A program made the position numbers and the translations under genes. Under the pieces are notes generated by a model, which had not been told where the DNA came from, made no database searches, and worked only from the letters and a program-made list of their open reading frames with translations. From Micrococcales bacterium (GTDB lineage Bacteria; Actinomycetota; Actinomycetes; Actinomycetales; WQXJ01), in NCBI GenBank assembly GCA_009784895.1, contig WQXJ01000026.1, positions 1 through 33,459 of the forward strand: a stretch of 33,459 bases of DNA. The letters run 5' to 3'. Below are positions 23,611 through 32,179 of this stretch, piece after piece. Within the stretch, counting starts at the first letter, position 1, and each line of letters starts with the position of its first letter.

Positions 23611-26600
23611 TTTGCTAATGCCCCAGGTAGAGCGGATGTAGCGGCTTGAACGGTAGTAAAACGACTCAGCTGGACCACTAGTCCGCGGCCCGGAACCCGC
23701 TGTTGGGTGGCTGTGTCGGTGATCAGTTTTAGCCCCAGGGCGGCCGCCGCGCCGGGCAGGCTAGGCCAGAGCACCAGGCCGGTTGGGTGGGCCTGAAATA
23801 ACGAGGCCGGTCCGCGAAATGACGCTGCCATGGTCGCGGTCAGGGCCCCAATTAGGATCCCGCGCCGCGGCAAGACTGGTGGCATATCCTCGGCCTGATC
23901 GAGGTTGTCCGCCAGCACCACGGCGCCAGATTCAAGAGCCTTGAGCGTTTGAGGCCACGGGTCGAGTCCCACCGCGGTGACGGCTTTGAGACCCGCTAAC
24001 TTGGCCTGGGCGGCCAGGGCCGCCAGCACAGTGGAACGACCTGAACCGGGGGGTCCCAAGATGGCAACCGGCCGGCCCGGCACCAAATCAAGGGCCACTG
24101 GCAGTCCCAGTGGTCCTCCCAGCCCCCACCACAGCCGGCGCCGATTCGGTGGCGGTAGATCGGCCAGGCTGACCCGGCTAGGCGGCGACAGTAACCGCGG
24201 CGGTGGGCCTGGCCCGGCGGCGGTGGTCTTGACAGGGCTGTCCAGACAGGCCAACTGGACTTCTGCGGCCTGACCTGGCCTGGTGTATACACAGCGACCA
24301 GGGGTAGAGCGCTGGCCAGCAAACTGGCGGTCCAGTCCCAAGGCCAGATCCTCGGCTGCGTCAATAGTGGGCAGCACAAGTCGTTGGGGGAAGCCGTTGA
24401 GATAGCGGGACGGTTTGGCTGGCCCGGTTACCACCACCCACCAGCCGTCTTTCAGGCCGGTGAGGGAATCTAGCGGTGGTCTTTCGGCGCCCGGCGTGAT
24501 TTGGTCAGCCAAGGCTTCGACACCGTCAAGCACCACCACCTGGGGCCGGCTATCCGGCGCCGGGGCCAGGGAGTCGAGCCAAGAGGTGATGGCTGGCCCG
24601 TTGGGCGCCACCACCGAACCGAGGGCAGGGTTGTAGCGCAGGGCGGCGAATCTGGTCGCGTTGTCGGTGATTAGGTGGGTTTGCCAGCCGGCGGCCAGCG
24701 TGGCGGCGGCCACGGTCACGGCGGCTGTGGTCCGGCCGGTGCGCGGCGCACCAAGGATGGCCAGGTGGCCGTCGGCCGGTGACAATCGCAGGCTGCCCTG
24801 GTGCTGGTGGGCCGGCAGGTCAGCCAGGCCCACTGGCACCGAGTCAGTCCGATTGGCCGGATCTGCTGGTCCTACCGCATTAGCCAGGTCGTCAAGCTGA
24901 CTGGTACCAATCAGCGCTGGCAGGGGTGGAAGCCATGGTGCCGCCTGGGGGCTCAAACTGGCTGCCTCGGCCGCCTGTTTGATCTGCTTGACCAGGCGAG
25001 TGGCGCCTGGTCCGGCTGGTCTTGGCGGGGTGGTCCACCGATCTGGCCAGGTGATCGCCGCGGCTGGCCGGGCCGGGTGGCCACCTGGCAGGGCGGCCCT
25101 GAAGTGGATGGCCGGCCGGCCAGCAGAGGCGAGTACCGCGCTGCCCGGTGCTGCCGGGTCGATTGACATGGCCCTTGTGTCACCCAAGACATCAAGGGAG
25201 TCTGCTTCGGTGGCCACCCGGAAACAGATTCGAAGCGGCAGGTTGGCTCTGAGCTGGGCAGAGACAGCGCCAGCCGGCCGCTGAGTGGCCAAGACCAAAA
25301 ACATGTCCAGCGAACGACCTTGCGCCGCCAGGCGCTCGAGGGCGGCGCCGGCGCTGGGAATGGTCTCAATCAAAGTCCGGAACTCGTCGACCACCACCAT
25401 CAACCTCGGTGGACGCAGCTCGGTCGGCAACTGGGCCATCTTGGCCGCTCCGGCCTGGTCCAACAGCCGTTCGCGCCGCAGCAACTCGGCTTCAAGGGAA
25501 GTCAGGGCCCGTCGTGAGGCGGCCGTGTCAAGGTCGGTAACCAGGCCAACCAGATGCGGCAGGCCGGTCAGGTCCGCAAAGGTTGCCCCACCTTTGTGGT
25601 CGATACCCACAATCACCAGCCGGTCCGGTGACATCGCCGTGGCCGCCCCCAGCATCAAACTGCGCAGGAACTCCGATTTGCCTGACCCAGTGGCCCCTGC
25701 CACCAAGATATGTGGCCCGTCGCGGGCCAGATGCAGGCGAAAGGCGCCGCCGGTAGCCAGGTGACCCAAGTCAAGGCAGGGCTCGTCCCGCCGCCAGCGG
25801 TCCGCCAGGTCCGGAGCCAAGACCGTCTTGGCCGGGTAAGTCGTCGTAGCCGGCTGGTTGAGGCCGGCCGCCTGACGCGACAGACGCTCGGCCGTGCCCG
25901 GCCCAATTCCTGCCACCAGGACCGGCGCTGCCCCATCGACCCGCATCGCGACCAGACCAAGGCCGGCCGGGCGGACCGCGACATGGACAGGGCGGCCATC
26001 ACCGGGACCGGATTGCCAGGTGAAGTGGTCATCTTCTTGCCCAATTACGGTGGCTTGGCCTTCCCCGGCCGTTTCAAGGGAACAAAACCGGGCCCACTGC
26101 CACCGTTTCGATTTGGGCACAGCTAGCCGCGATTGGCCGCCGGCCCAGGCCCGGATAACGGCCATGGCCGCCACAGCTGGGCCATGGACAGCCAGGTTGT
26201 GACCGGGCGCCAGGTAGCGATTCTGGGCCAGACCCTCGACCTGTTCCGTCCAGACCGGCTTGCGGCTAGCCCCTTTGATTGCTCCAAAGCTGGCTGTCAG
26301 ACCGCCGGCCAGCGGCATCAGCGCCCACAATGGGTTGCGCGTCAGGGCCAGCATCAGCCCACCCATTATCACGGCCGTCAGTGCTGGCGCTAGCCAGGCC
26401 CGTCGGCTGCCAAACTGACGCCCGCCGCCCAGGGCTGAGCCGGCCGGTCTTGGGGCCAGTTGGCCGCCCGCGGCACGGCCGGGCGAGGGTTGGGGCCAGG
26501 CCGGACCTGGGCCCCCCTGGCCTGTTTCGGTGCTGACGGGGCAGCTTTGACCGCTGGGCGCCTTGTCCAACAGCCAAACTGAGTCCACCACCCGAACCAA

Positions 26601-27095
26601 TTGGCCGCGCTCAATAGGCCGCCGCCGTTGGCCCAGGCGGCGCCAGCGCACCTGCAGCCGGCCGCGGTTTTGGCGTACCCGGCCAGTCGAAACCTGTCCG
26701 GCTGCCCGCCGTTGCCAGTACAGGCCTTGGTCACCACCAACTAGTTCGACCGGACCGGTTTCCTGGCCTGGCGGCGCCACCATGGTGCCGGGCGAAGCCC
26801 TGGTGCGTAGCCCGGCATGGATCCCACCCAAGGCCACCAAGCACCAGGTGCCAGGTGCGGGGGCCTGGACCGGATCTGGCCGATCGCTGACCAGACAGCC
26901 GTTAGCCAGCGGGGCCAGGCCCAGCACTGAACCACCGCTGAGCTGGGCCTGACCCACGAACCAAGGGTGCGCCAGGCACTGACTGGCCACCTGCGTCATC
27001 AGATCCTGCCAAGTGGTACCAGGCTCGGCCCAATAGTCGTGCTGATCTAGGTGTTGACAGCGCAGTGTCAGGCGCATGATCGGATTGTTGACCAA
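23601..27095 (-). CDS. EssC/EccC-like FtsK/SpoIIIE ATPase
   Basis: Large membrane ATPase related to the motor of type VII secretion. Numbered from TTG 27095 (1164 aa; GGAGG lies 8 nt upstream, and the frame runs on to 27128): a ubiquitin-like or FHA-like N-terminal part beginning MRLTLRC, a Gly/Arg/Pro-rich linker, two membrane helices (about 225-275), then three FtsK-type ATPase modules. Module 1 is intact: Walker A GATGSGKS (467-474) and Walker B MVVVDEF (Asp570-Glu571). Modules 2 (GAPRTGRTT, about 780) and 3 (GPPGSGRST, about 1013) have Arg in place of the Walker Lys. In EccC the later modules bind substrate and regulate the first. No WXG100, EccB/D/E or mycosin genes are within view, so it is an orphan here. 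It lies upstream of whiB1 and divergent from prfB. Confidence 0.82.
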   Translation of the reverse strand: MVNNPIMRLTLRCQHLDQHDYWAEPGTTWQDLMTQVASQCLAHPWFVGQAQLSGGSVLGLAPLANGCLVSDRPDPVQAPAPGTWCLVALGGIHAGLRTRASPGTMVAPPGQETGPVELVGGDQGLYWQRRAAGQVSTGRVRQNRGRLQVRWRRLGQRRRPIERGQLVRVVDSVWLLDKAPSGQSCPVSTETGQGGPGPAWPQPSPGRAAGGQLAPRPAGSALGGGRQFGSRRAWLAPALTAVIMGGLMLALTRNPLWALMPLAGGLTASFGAIKGASRKPVWTEQVEGLAQNRYLAPGHNLAVHGPAVAAMAVIRAWAGGQSRLAVPKSKRWQWARFCSLETAGEGQATVIGQEDDHFTWQSGPGDGRPVHVAVRPAGLGLVAMRVDGAAPVLVAGIGPGTAERLSRQAAGLNQPATTTYPAKTVLAPDLADRWRRDEPCLDLGHLATGGAFRLHLARDGPHILVAGATGSGKSEFLRSLMLGAATAMSPDRLVIVGIDHKGGATFADLTGLPHLVGLVTDLDTAASRRALTSLEAELLRRERLLDQAGAAKMAQLPTELRPPRLMVVVDEFRTLIETIPSAGAALERLAAQGRSLDMFLVLATQRPAGAVSAQLRANLPLRICFRVATEADSLDVLGDTRAMSIDPAAPGSAVLASAGRPAIHFRAALPGGHPARPAAAITWPDRWTTPPRPAGPGATRLVKQIKQAAEAASLSPQAAPWLPPLPALIGTSQLDDLANAVGPADPANRTDSVPVGLADLPAHQHQGSLRLSPADGHLAILGAPRTGRTTAAVTVAAATLAAGWQTHLITDNATRFAALRYNPALGSVVAPNGPAITSWLDSLAPAPDSRPQVVVLDGVEALADQITPGAERPPLDSLTGLKDGWWVVVTGPAKPSRYLNGFPQRLVLPTIDAAEDLALGLDRQFAGQRSTPGRCVYTRPGQAAEVQLACLDSPVKTTAAGPGPPPRLLSPPSRVSLADLPPPNRRRLWWGLGGPLGLPVALDLVPGRPVAILGPPGSGRSTVLAALAAQAKLAGLKAVTAVGLDPWPQTLKALESGAVVLADNLDQAEDMPPVLPRRGILIGALTATMAASFRGPASLFQAHPTGLVLWPSLPGAAAALGLKLITDTATQQRVPGRGLVVQLSRFTTVQAATSALPGALANVT

Positions 27096-27197
27096 AGCCA
27101 ACGCCTCCGCCACCAGGCCTGTGGACAACCACAGGTACTAGGCCCAACTACTGCCCGCCTTTGTGCACTCCCGCCGGCCAAGACACCCAATCTGCCG

Positions 27198-27325
27198 GAC
27201 CACAGCCTCGCCTAACCACAGCCTCGCCGAACCACAGTCTCGTCGAACCACAGCCTCGCCGAACCACAGCCTCGCCGAACCACAGTCTCGTCGAACCACA
27301 GCCTCGCCGAACCACAGTCTCGTCG
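27198..27325 (+). repeat. Eight 16-bp tandem repeats between the EssC-like gene and prfB
   Basis: Eight contiguous copies of AACCACAGCCTCGCCG. Units 3, 6 and 8 form a second type that differs by two linked C-to-T changes (AACCACAGTCTCGTCG); unit 1 is slightly diverged. The order is A', A, B, A, A, B, A, B. It lies about 100 bp upstream of the EssC-like start and 86 bp upstream of the prfB start, ahead of the prfB -10 box. There are no spacers, so it is not a CRISPR array. Function is unknown: binding array, transcript structure or a simple slippage tract. Confidence 0.9.
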
Positions 27326-27398
27326 AAACTAGGGTGCTGACCTGCCCCTTCACCGCGAGATCGAGCTTTCGCATAATGCCAAGAGTCCTAACCGCGCC

Positions 27399-27404
27399 TA
27401 GTAT
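27399..27404 (+). promoter_or_regulatory. -10 box of prfB, leaderless start
   Basis: TAGTAT is followed by 7 nt and ATG 27412, so transcription would begin at or next to the start codon. The in-frame open region upstream (to 27163) covers the repeats and is unlikely to be translated. Confidence 0.55.
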
Positions 27405-27411
27405 TGAGGTC

Positions 27412-28527
27412 ATGGCCGGCGAGTTTTTCACAAGTCAGCTGCGCGCCCTGCGCCAGACCTTCGCCTCGATTGAGCAGGTCAGCGACCCAGAGGGTCTACG
27501 CCACAGCATTTCAGAACTAGAGCAAAAGGCGGCCGTGCCGGGCCTGTGGGATGACCCGGAACGGGCTCAAAGCATCACCGCCCGCTTGTCGGTGGCCCAA
27601 TCGAACCTGGATAAGCTGACCCGGATGGGCGGCCGAATCGACGATCTGGCCGTCCTGTCTGATCTGGCCGAAGAGGGCGATGACGCGGCCACGCGCGAAG
27701 AGGCCCAAACTGAGCTGGCCGCCATCCAGACCGACCTGGCCGAAATGGAAATCAAGACGTTGATGTCCGGGCCATACGACCAACGTGCCGCCGTTGTGAA
27801 CATCCGCTCAGGAGCTGGCGGCGTCGATGCCGCCGATTGGGCGGAGATGCTGCTGAGGATGTATCTGCGCTGGGCTGAGCGGCATGGCTATGCCACCAAG
27901 GTGTTGGACACTTCCTATGCCGAGGAGGCCGGATTGAAATCGGCCACATTCGAGGTCGACGCGCCATTTGCCTACGGCAAGCTTTCGGTCGAAGGCGGCA
28001 CCCATCGCCTGGTCCGGATTAGCCCATTTGACAATCAAGGCCGGCGCCAAACCAGCTTCGCCGCCGTCGAGGTGATTCCGCTGATCGAGGCCACCGACCA
28101 CATTGATATCCCCGAAGCGGAGATCAAGGTCGATGTTTTTCGGTCTTCGGGGCCGGGTGGACAATCAGTCAACACAACCGATTCGGCAGTGCGAATGACC
28201 CACCTGCCAACCGGCATTGTCGTGTCGATGCAAAACGAAAAGTCCCAGATCCAGAACCGGGCGGCGGCCTTGCGGGTGCTGCAATCGCGGCTATTGGTGC
28301 TGCGCCGGGCCGCCGAAGAAGCCAAAAAGCGCGAATTGGCTGGCGACGTCAAGGCTTCATGGGGCGATCAAATGCGCTCTTATGTGCTTCACCCCTATCA
28401 AATGGTCAAGGATTTGCGCACCGAATATGAAGTCGGTAACCCGGCGACAGTCTTCGATGGCGACATCGACGCCTTCATCGACGCCGGCATTCGTTGGCGG
28501 CGCAGCCTTGAACGCGCCGCCAATTAG
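27412..28527 (+). CDS. prfB: Peptide chain release factor 2
   Basis: Releases finished proteins at UGA and UAA codons. The 371-aa protein has an N-terminal coiled-coil arm (about 1-100), the stop-codon-reading SPF in [11 protein letters not shown] and the catalytic GGQ (249-251) in [14 protein letters not shown], followed by [14 protein letters not shown] identifies RF2 rather than RF1. ATG 27412 has a TAGTAT box 7 nt upstream. The reading frame is continuous: the in-frame UGA and +1 programmed frameshift of E. coli prfB are absent, so autoregulation by that means is not used. It sits ahead of ftsEX on the same strand, a common actinobacterial order with smpB further down. Confidence 0.97.
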   Translation: MAGEFFTSQLRALRQTFASIEQVSDPEGLRHSISELEQKAAVPGLWDDPERAQSITARLSVAQSNLDKLTRMGGRIDDLAVLSDLAEEGDDAATREEAQTELAAIQTDLAEMEIKTLMSGPYDQRAAVVNIRSGAGGVDAADWAEMLLRMYLRWAERHGYATKVLDTSYAEEAGLKSATFEVDAPFAYGKLSVEGGTHRLVRISPFDNQGRRQTSFAAVEVIPLIEATDHIDIPEAEIKVDVFRSSGPGGQSVNTTDSAVRMTHLPTGIVVSMQNEKSQIQNRAAALRVLQSRLLVLRRAAEEAKKRELAGDVKASWGDQMRSYVLHPYQMVKDLRTEYEVGNPATVFDGDIDAFIDAGIRWRRSLERAAN

Positions 28528-28643
28528 CGCATAGCCCGATGCCGCGTCCCCGGCGTGTCATGTAGCTCCCGTGGCCAGAGGGTGCTTAGCCTGGTGGCGG
28601 CCACGCCGTGGCCACAGACCAGACCTGCCAATGGGACGAATTA

Positions 28644-29333
28644 GTGATCACTTTCGAGAATGTCACCAAGATCTACGCCCGGGGCTCTAGGCCAGCCCTG
28701 GACCAGATTTCTTTGGAGATACCACGGGCCCAGTTTTGCTTCCTAGTAGGAGCATCCGGTTCCGGCAAATCGACTTTGCTGGCCATAATCCTGCGCGAGG
28801 AGCGGGTGACTACCGGCAAAACCTTCGTGCTGGGCCACGATGTCACCACCATGCCGCAGCGGCGCATTGCCCGCTTTAGGCGGCAAATCGGCGTGGTCTT
28901 CCAGGACTTCAGATTGCTTGAGCAAAAGACGGTTTTCGACAATGTGGCTTTTGCCATGCAAGTGATAGGGCGGCCACGGCACACCATTATGCGGACCGTG
29001 CCGGACATTTTGGACCTTGTCGGGTTGGCCGGCAAAGAGCGGCGGACGCCACACGAGCTTTCGGGCGGTGAGCAGCAGCGGGTGGCAATTGCCCGGGCGG
29101 TGGTCAACCGGCCCAAAATCCTCTTGGCTGACGAGCCCACAGGAAACCTTGATCCGCGCACTTCAGAGGGCATTATGGCGGTCCTGGAGCGAGTCAACCA
29201 GACTGGCACCACAGTGGTAATGGCAACACATGACGTTGGCCTGGTTGACCAGTCTCAATACAGGGTTGTCGAGCTGGTCGAGGGCCGCATGGTGCGTGAT
29301 GAGGCCACTGGCTACTACGGAGGTGGGTCATGA
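28644..29333 (+). CDS. ftsE: Cell division ATP-binding protein FtsE
   Basis: ABC ATPase that drives FtsX and so activates cell-wall hydrolases at the division site. The 229-aa protein has Walker [11 protein letters not shown]-loop [20 protein letters not shown] (typical FtsE wording), signature [20 protein letters not shown], Walker [13 protein letters not shown] and H-loop MATHD. GTG 28644 matches the start of actinobacterial FtsE ([11 protein letters not shown]); an in-frame GTG at 28608 would add 12 unconserved residues. It is the first gene of an operon whose members overlap or nearly touch: ftsE-ftsX (4 bp overlap), M23 peptidase and smpB. Confidence 0.95.
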   Translation: MITFENVTKIYARGSRPALDQISLEIPRAQFCFLVGASGSGKSTLLAIILREERVTTGKTFVLGHDVTTMPQRRIARFRRQIGVVFQDFRLLEQKTVFDNVAFAMQVIGRPRHTIMRTVPDILDLVGLAGKERRTPHELSGGEQQRVAIARAVVNRPKILLADEPTGNLDPRTSEGIMAVLERVNQTGTTVVMATHDVGLVDQSQYRVVELVEGRMVRDEATGYYGGGS

Positions 29334-30247
29334 GATTGCGCTTTGTAGTGGCCGAGATCTTCCACGGCTTTAGGCGTAACGCCACCATGATCTGGGCGGT
29401 CATTCTGGTCACCTTTGTCTCTCTTTCGGCTGTCGGGGCTGCGCTGATGCTGCAGCAGCAGGTCGACCGGATCAAAGGGGAGTGGTATGACAAAGTTGAG
29501 GTCCAAGTTTGGCTCTGTCCTGAGGCCCCGGTCGAACGCGAAACCTGCCGCGATGGTTCGGTCAGCCAAGACCAACAAGACGCGGTCAAGGCCAAGCTGG
29601 AGTCACCCGAGCTTGACCCTTATGTCGAAGAGGTCTTCTTCCAGTCAAAGGAGGAGACCTACAACGACTTTCTAGACCGTTTTGGCGGCACCTCAATGGC
29701 CACCGAAGTGACCCAAGCAGAGTTTCCACCGATGTTTCGCGTCAAGCTCAAAGACGCCAGCAAATTCTCTGTCGTGGCCGATGCGGTCAAGCTGATGCCA
29801 GGGGTCTATGACACGTTTGACCAGTCAGATCTGTTTGACCAGTTGTTCAACATTCTAGGTAAAATCCGTCTAGCAGCCCTGGGCATTGCCCTGGTCTTGG
29901 GCCTGGCAGCAATTTTGCTCATCACGACGACGATTCGACTATCAGCCCTGTCCAGACAACGTGAAACCGGCATCATGCGCTTAGTTGGCGCCTCGAATCT
30001 CTTCATCCAGCTGCCGTTCATGCTGGAAGGAGCGGTGGCGGCACTCTTGGGTTCGGCCCTGGCTGTCGGTACGCTGTGGTCAGTCAGTCAGTTCTGGTTA
30101 GCCGATTGGGTAGCACGTAATTTCGCCATGATGACGACTGTTCGCAGCAGTGACGTCTTCGCGGTGGCGCCCTATATGGTGTTGGCGGCCGTGGCCCTGG
30201 CCGCACTCAGTTCGGTGCTGACATTGCGTCGCTTCACGAAGGTATAA
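29330..30247 (+). CDS. ftsX: Cell division protein FtsX
   Basis: Integral membrane partner of FtsE, 305 aa. It has four helices: one near 18-40, then a large extracellular loop (about 45-170) that in this family binds the hydrolase or its activator, then helices near 180-205, 220-245 and 275-300. The conserved QRETGIMRLVGAS before helix 3 and the P-F-M-L-E-G motif that follows are FtsX hallmarks. ATG 29330 overlaps the ftsE stop codon by 4 bp. The following peptidase gene begins 9 bp after its stop codon. Confidence 0.95.
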   Translation: MRLRFVVAEIFHGFRRNATMIWAVILVTFVSLSAVGAALMLQQQVDRIKGEWYDKVEVQVWLCPEAPVERETCRDGSVSQDQQDAVKAKLESPELDPYVEEVFFQSKEETYNDFLDRFGGTSMATEVTQAEFPPMFRVKLKDASKFSVVADAVKLMPGVYDTFDQSDLFDQLFNILGKIRLAALGIALVLGLAAILLITTTIRLSALSRQRETGIMRLVGASNLFIQLPFMLEGAVAALLGSALAVGTLWSVSQFWLADWVARNFAMMTTVRSSDVFAVAPYMVLAAVALAALSSVLTLRRFTKV

Positions 30248-30256
30248 GGAGGGGAG

Positions 30257-31579
30257 TTGACTGCCACACAAAGGCCCAGATGGCGCCGCTTTGCCAGCGG
30301 ACTGCTTGGCGCGGCTTTAGCGCTGGGTATGGCCGCGGGTGTGTCAACCAGTTCGCTCCTGCCGCCTAGCCCGGCCCTGGCGGCTGACTCCAAAGATGAC
30401 CTGCAGGCCAGACGCGAGGCCAACCAAAGAGAACTGAACCGGCTGGCAGCCGAGCTGGAAGGCACCTCCCAGGCCCTGGTCGAGGCCTACCTCAACCTTG
30501 AGGCGGCCAAGCAAGAACTGCCGCTGGCCGAGGCAGCTTTGTCCAAGGCACAACAGGATTTCGCCAACGCCCAGCAGGAATACACTGAGCTGTCAGATGC
30601 ACTAGCGGCGGCCGAGAGCCAACGCGAACAAGTCACCGGCCAGTTGGCTTCAGACCAAGAAGAAGCGGAAAACGCTCGCCGCGCCATCGGCCAAATGGCC
30701 CGTTCGGCGATGGCCTTTGACAACCCGGCCTCAAATGACTTGATGGTGCTGTTGGGTGCCAAGGACATCAAAGAAGTCGCCGACAACCAGATCGTCAGCC
30801 AAGCCTTCAGCGCCGCCCGCGAAGCTGCCCTTTCCACCGCACAGCAATCGGCCGGCGCCAACAAAAACCGCGAGGCCCGCCTTGAGGCCGTGACTACGGA
30901 AATCACCGATCTGAAGGCCAAAGCCGAGGCGGCCCTAGCTCGGGCTGAAGCGGCGAAGGCGGCAGCCGAAAAGGCCAAAGCCGATCTGGACAAATTGGTC
31001 GCTTCACTGACATCTCTGACTGCCGATCTGGAGGCCCAAAAGGCCACCGAGGAAGCCCGTCAAACCGAGCTGCGGGCCAGGCAAAACGAGATGGATGATG
31101 CCCTGCGCAAAATCATCGAAAAGGAAATCGCCGAAGGCGGCGGTGGCGGCGGTGGCGGCGGCGGTCCCGCCCCGGGCGGCGGATTCTTCGGTTGGCCTGT
31201 GGCCAGCCCAAACATCACCTCCCCGTTCGGCTATCGGGTTCACCCAATTTCGGGCACTACCCGGATGCACACTGGGATTGATTTTGGGGCTGGCTGTGGC
31301 TCGGGCATCTTCGCCTCTGCTGCTGGGGTTGTGGTTCAGGCCGGCTGGGCCGGAGGCTACGGCTACCGCACGGTGGTCAGCCACGGCATCCAAAACGGCG
31401 CCCAGATGATGTCGACCTACAGCCACCAGCCTGGCGTTTCGGTCTCAGTGGGCCAATCGGTGACAAAGGGCCAGCGGATTGGTTCGGTTGGAACCACCGG
31501 CTCTTCGACCGGATGCCACCTGCACTTCGAAATCATGAGGAACGGCAACTACGTCGACCCGGCACCCTATTTGCGATGA
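30257..31579 (+). CDS. Secreted coiled-coil M23 (LytM) peptidase, FtsEX-linked
   Basis: Exported peptidoglycan endopeptidase or activator of 440 aa. TTG 30257 has AGGAGG 4 nt upstream. A signal peptide (basic RRFASG, hydrophobic core, ALAAD cleavage region) precedes a long coiled coil (about 50-285, Ala/Glu/Lys/Gln-rich, like EnvC and PcsB), a Gly-rich linker of ten consecutive glycines, and the M23 domain (about 310-440). Zinc ligands are present: His338 and Asp342 in HTGID, His423 in HLHFE; His390 and His421 complete the active site, so unlike E. coli EnvC it should be catalytic. Being in one operon with ftsEX it is the likely FtsX-controlled hydrolase of this organism. The stop codon overlaps the smpB start by 4 bp. 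Confidence 0.92.
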   Translation: MTATQRPRWRRFASGLLGAALALGMAAGVSTSSLLPPSPALAADSKDDLQARREANQRELNRLAAELEGTSQALVEAYLNLEAAKQELPLAEAALSKAQQDFANAQQEYTELSDALAAAESQREQVTGQLASDQEEAENARRAIGQMARSAMAFDNPASNDLMVLLGAKDIKEVADNQIVSQAFSAAREAALSTAQQSAGANKNREARLEAVTTEITDLKAKAEAALARAEAAKAAAEKAKADLDKLVASLTSLTADLEAQKATEEARQTELRARQNEMDDALRKIIEKEIAEGGGGGGGGGGPAPGGGFFGWPVASPNITSPFGYRVHPISGTTRMHTGIDFGAGCGSGIFASAAGVVVQAGWAGGYGYRTVVSHGIQNGAQMMSTYSHQPGVSVSVGQSVTKGQRIGSVGTTGSSTGCHLHFEIMRNGNYVDPAPYLR

Positions 31580-32052
31580 GCGCGGCCAAACCCGGAGCCG
31601 AACGGTCGATCACCGTCAACCGCAAGGCCCGGCATGAATACCACCTTGACCAGGAGATTGAAGCTGGACTGGTGCTAATGGGGACCGAGGTTAAGGCTCT
31701 GCGCATGGGTCGGGCCTCGCTTAGCGATGGTTGGGTCTCTTTGGAGCGCGGCGAGGCCTGGCTTGAAGGTGTCCACATCCCCGAATACCTGTCCGGATCC
31801 TGGACCAATCACAGCCCAAGGCGCAAGCGCAAACTGCTGCTGCACAAAGACGAGATCAAGAAGCTGGAACAAAGGACCCGCGAAAAGGGCGTCACGGTGG
31901 TGCCCCTGCGGCTCTATTTCAGCGGCAGCCGGGCTAAGGTCACAATTGCCGTGGCCCACGGCAAACGCGAATGGGACAAGCGCCAGGAATTGCGCCGCCG
32001 CCAAGATGACATGGAAGCGCGCAAGGCCATGCGCCACCGCGCCAACCTCTGA
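31576..32052 (+). CDS. smpB: SsrA-binding protein SmpB
   Basis: Binds tmRNA and brings it to stalled ribosomes in trans-translation. The 158-aa protein shows the OB-fold motifs NRKARHEYHLDQEIEAGLVL, GTEVKALRMGRASL, SDGWV, IPEYLSGSW, RKRKLLLHKDEI and the basic C-terminal tail KRQELRRRQ. ATG 31576 overlaps the stop codon of the peptidase gene. The linkage to ftsEX and prfB is common in actinobacteria. No tmRNA gene follows in the 127 bp before ppk2. Confidence 0.97.
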   Translation: MSAAKPGAERSITVNRKARHEYHLDQEIEAGLVLMGTEVKALRMGRASLSDGWVSLERGEAWLEGVHIPEYLSGSWTNHSPRRKRKLLLHKDEIKKLEQRTREKGVTVVPLRLYFSGSRAKVTIAVAHGKREWDKRQELRRRQDDMEARKAMRHRANL

Positions 32053-32071
32053 TCCACCTTTGGTCGGCATT

Positions 32072-32091
32072 GGCGGCCAGTCTGAGCCGCC
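32072..32091 (+). terminator. Hairpin after smpB
   Basis: GGCGGC (32072-32077) and GCCGCC (32086-32091) form a perfect 6-bp stem around CAGTCTGA, about 20 nt after the smpB stop. No U tract follows, so it is at best a weak or Rho-assisted terminator. Confidence 0.35.
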
Positions 32092-32179
32092 GCGACGGAC
32101 CTGCGCCGGCACCGCCTCCGCCGAACCAATCCCCGTGGTCGACCAGCATTGTTGACCAATTCCCCGCGCCGGAGGCCAG

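Noticed and set aside
27198-27325. CRISPR array
   Set aside because: The 16-bp units are directly adjacent with no spacers, and no cas genes are present.
27163-27411. N-terminal extension of prfB through the repeat array
   Set aside because: A TAGTAT box 7 nt before ATG 27412 and the usual RF2 length support the shorter protein; the frame is open only because 16-bp repeats give stop-free translations.
27412-27500. Programmed frameshift in prfB
   Set aside because: The reading frame is continuous from the start codon; there is no in-frame TGA near codon 25.
32053-32179. tmRNA (ssrA) gene after smpB
   Set aside because: The gap is 127 bp and lacks the tRNA-like ends of tmRNA.
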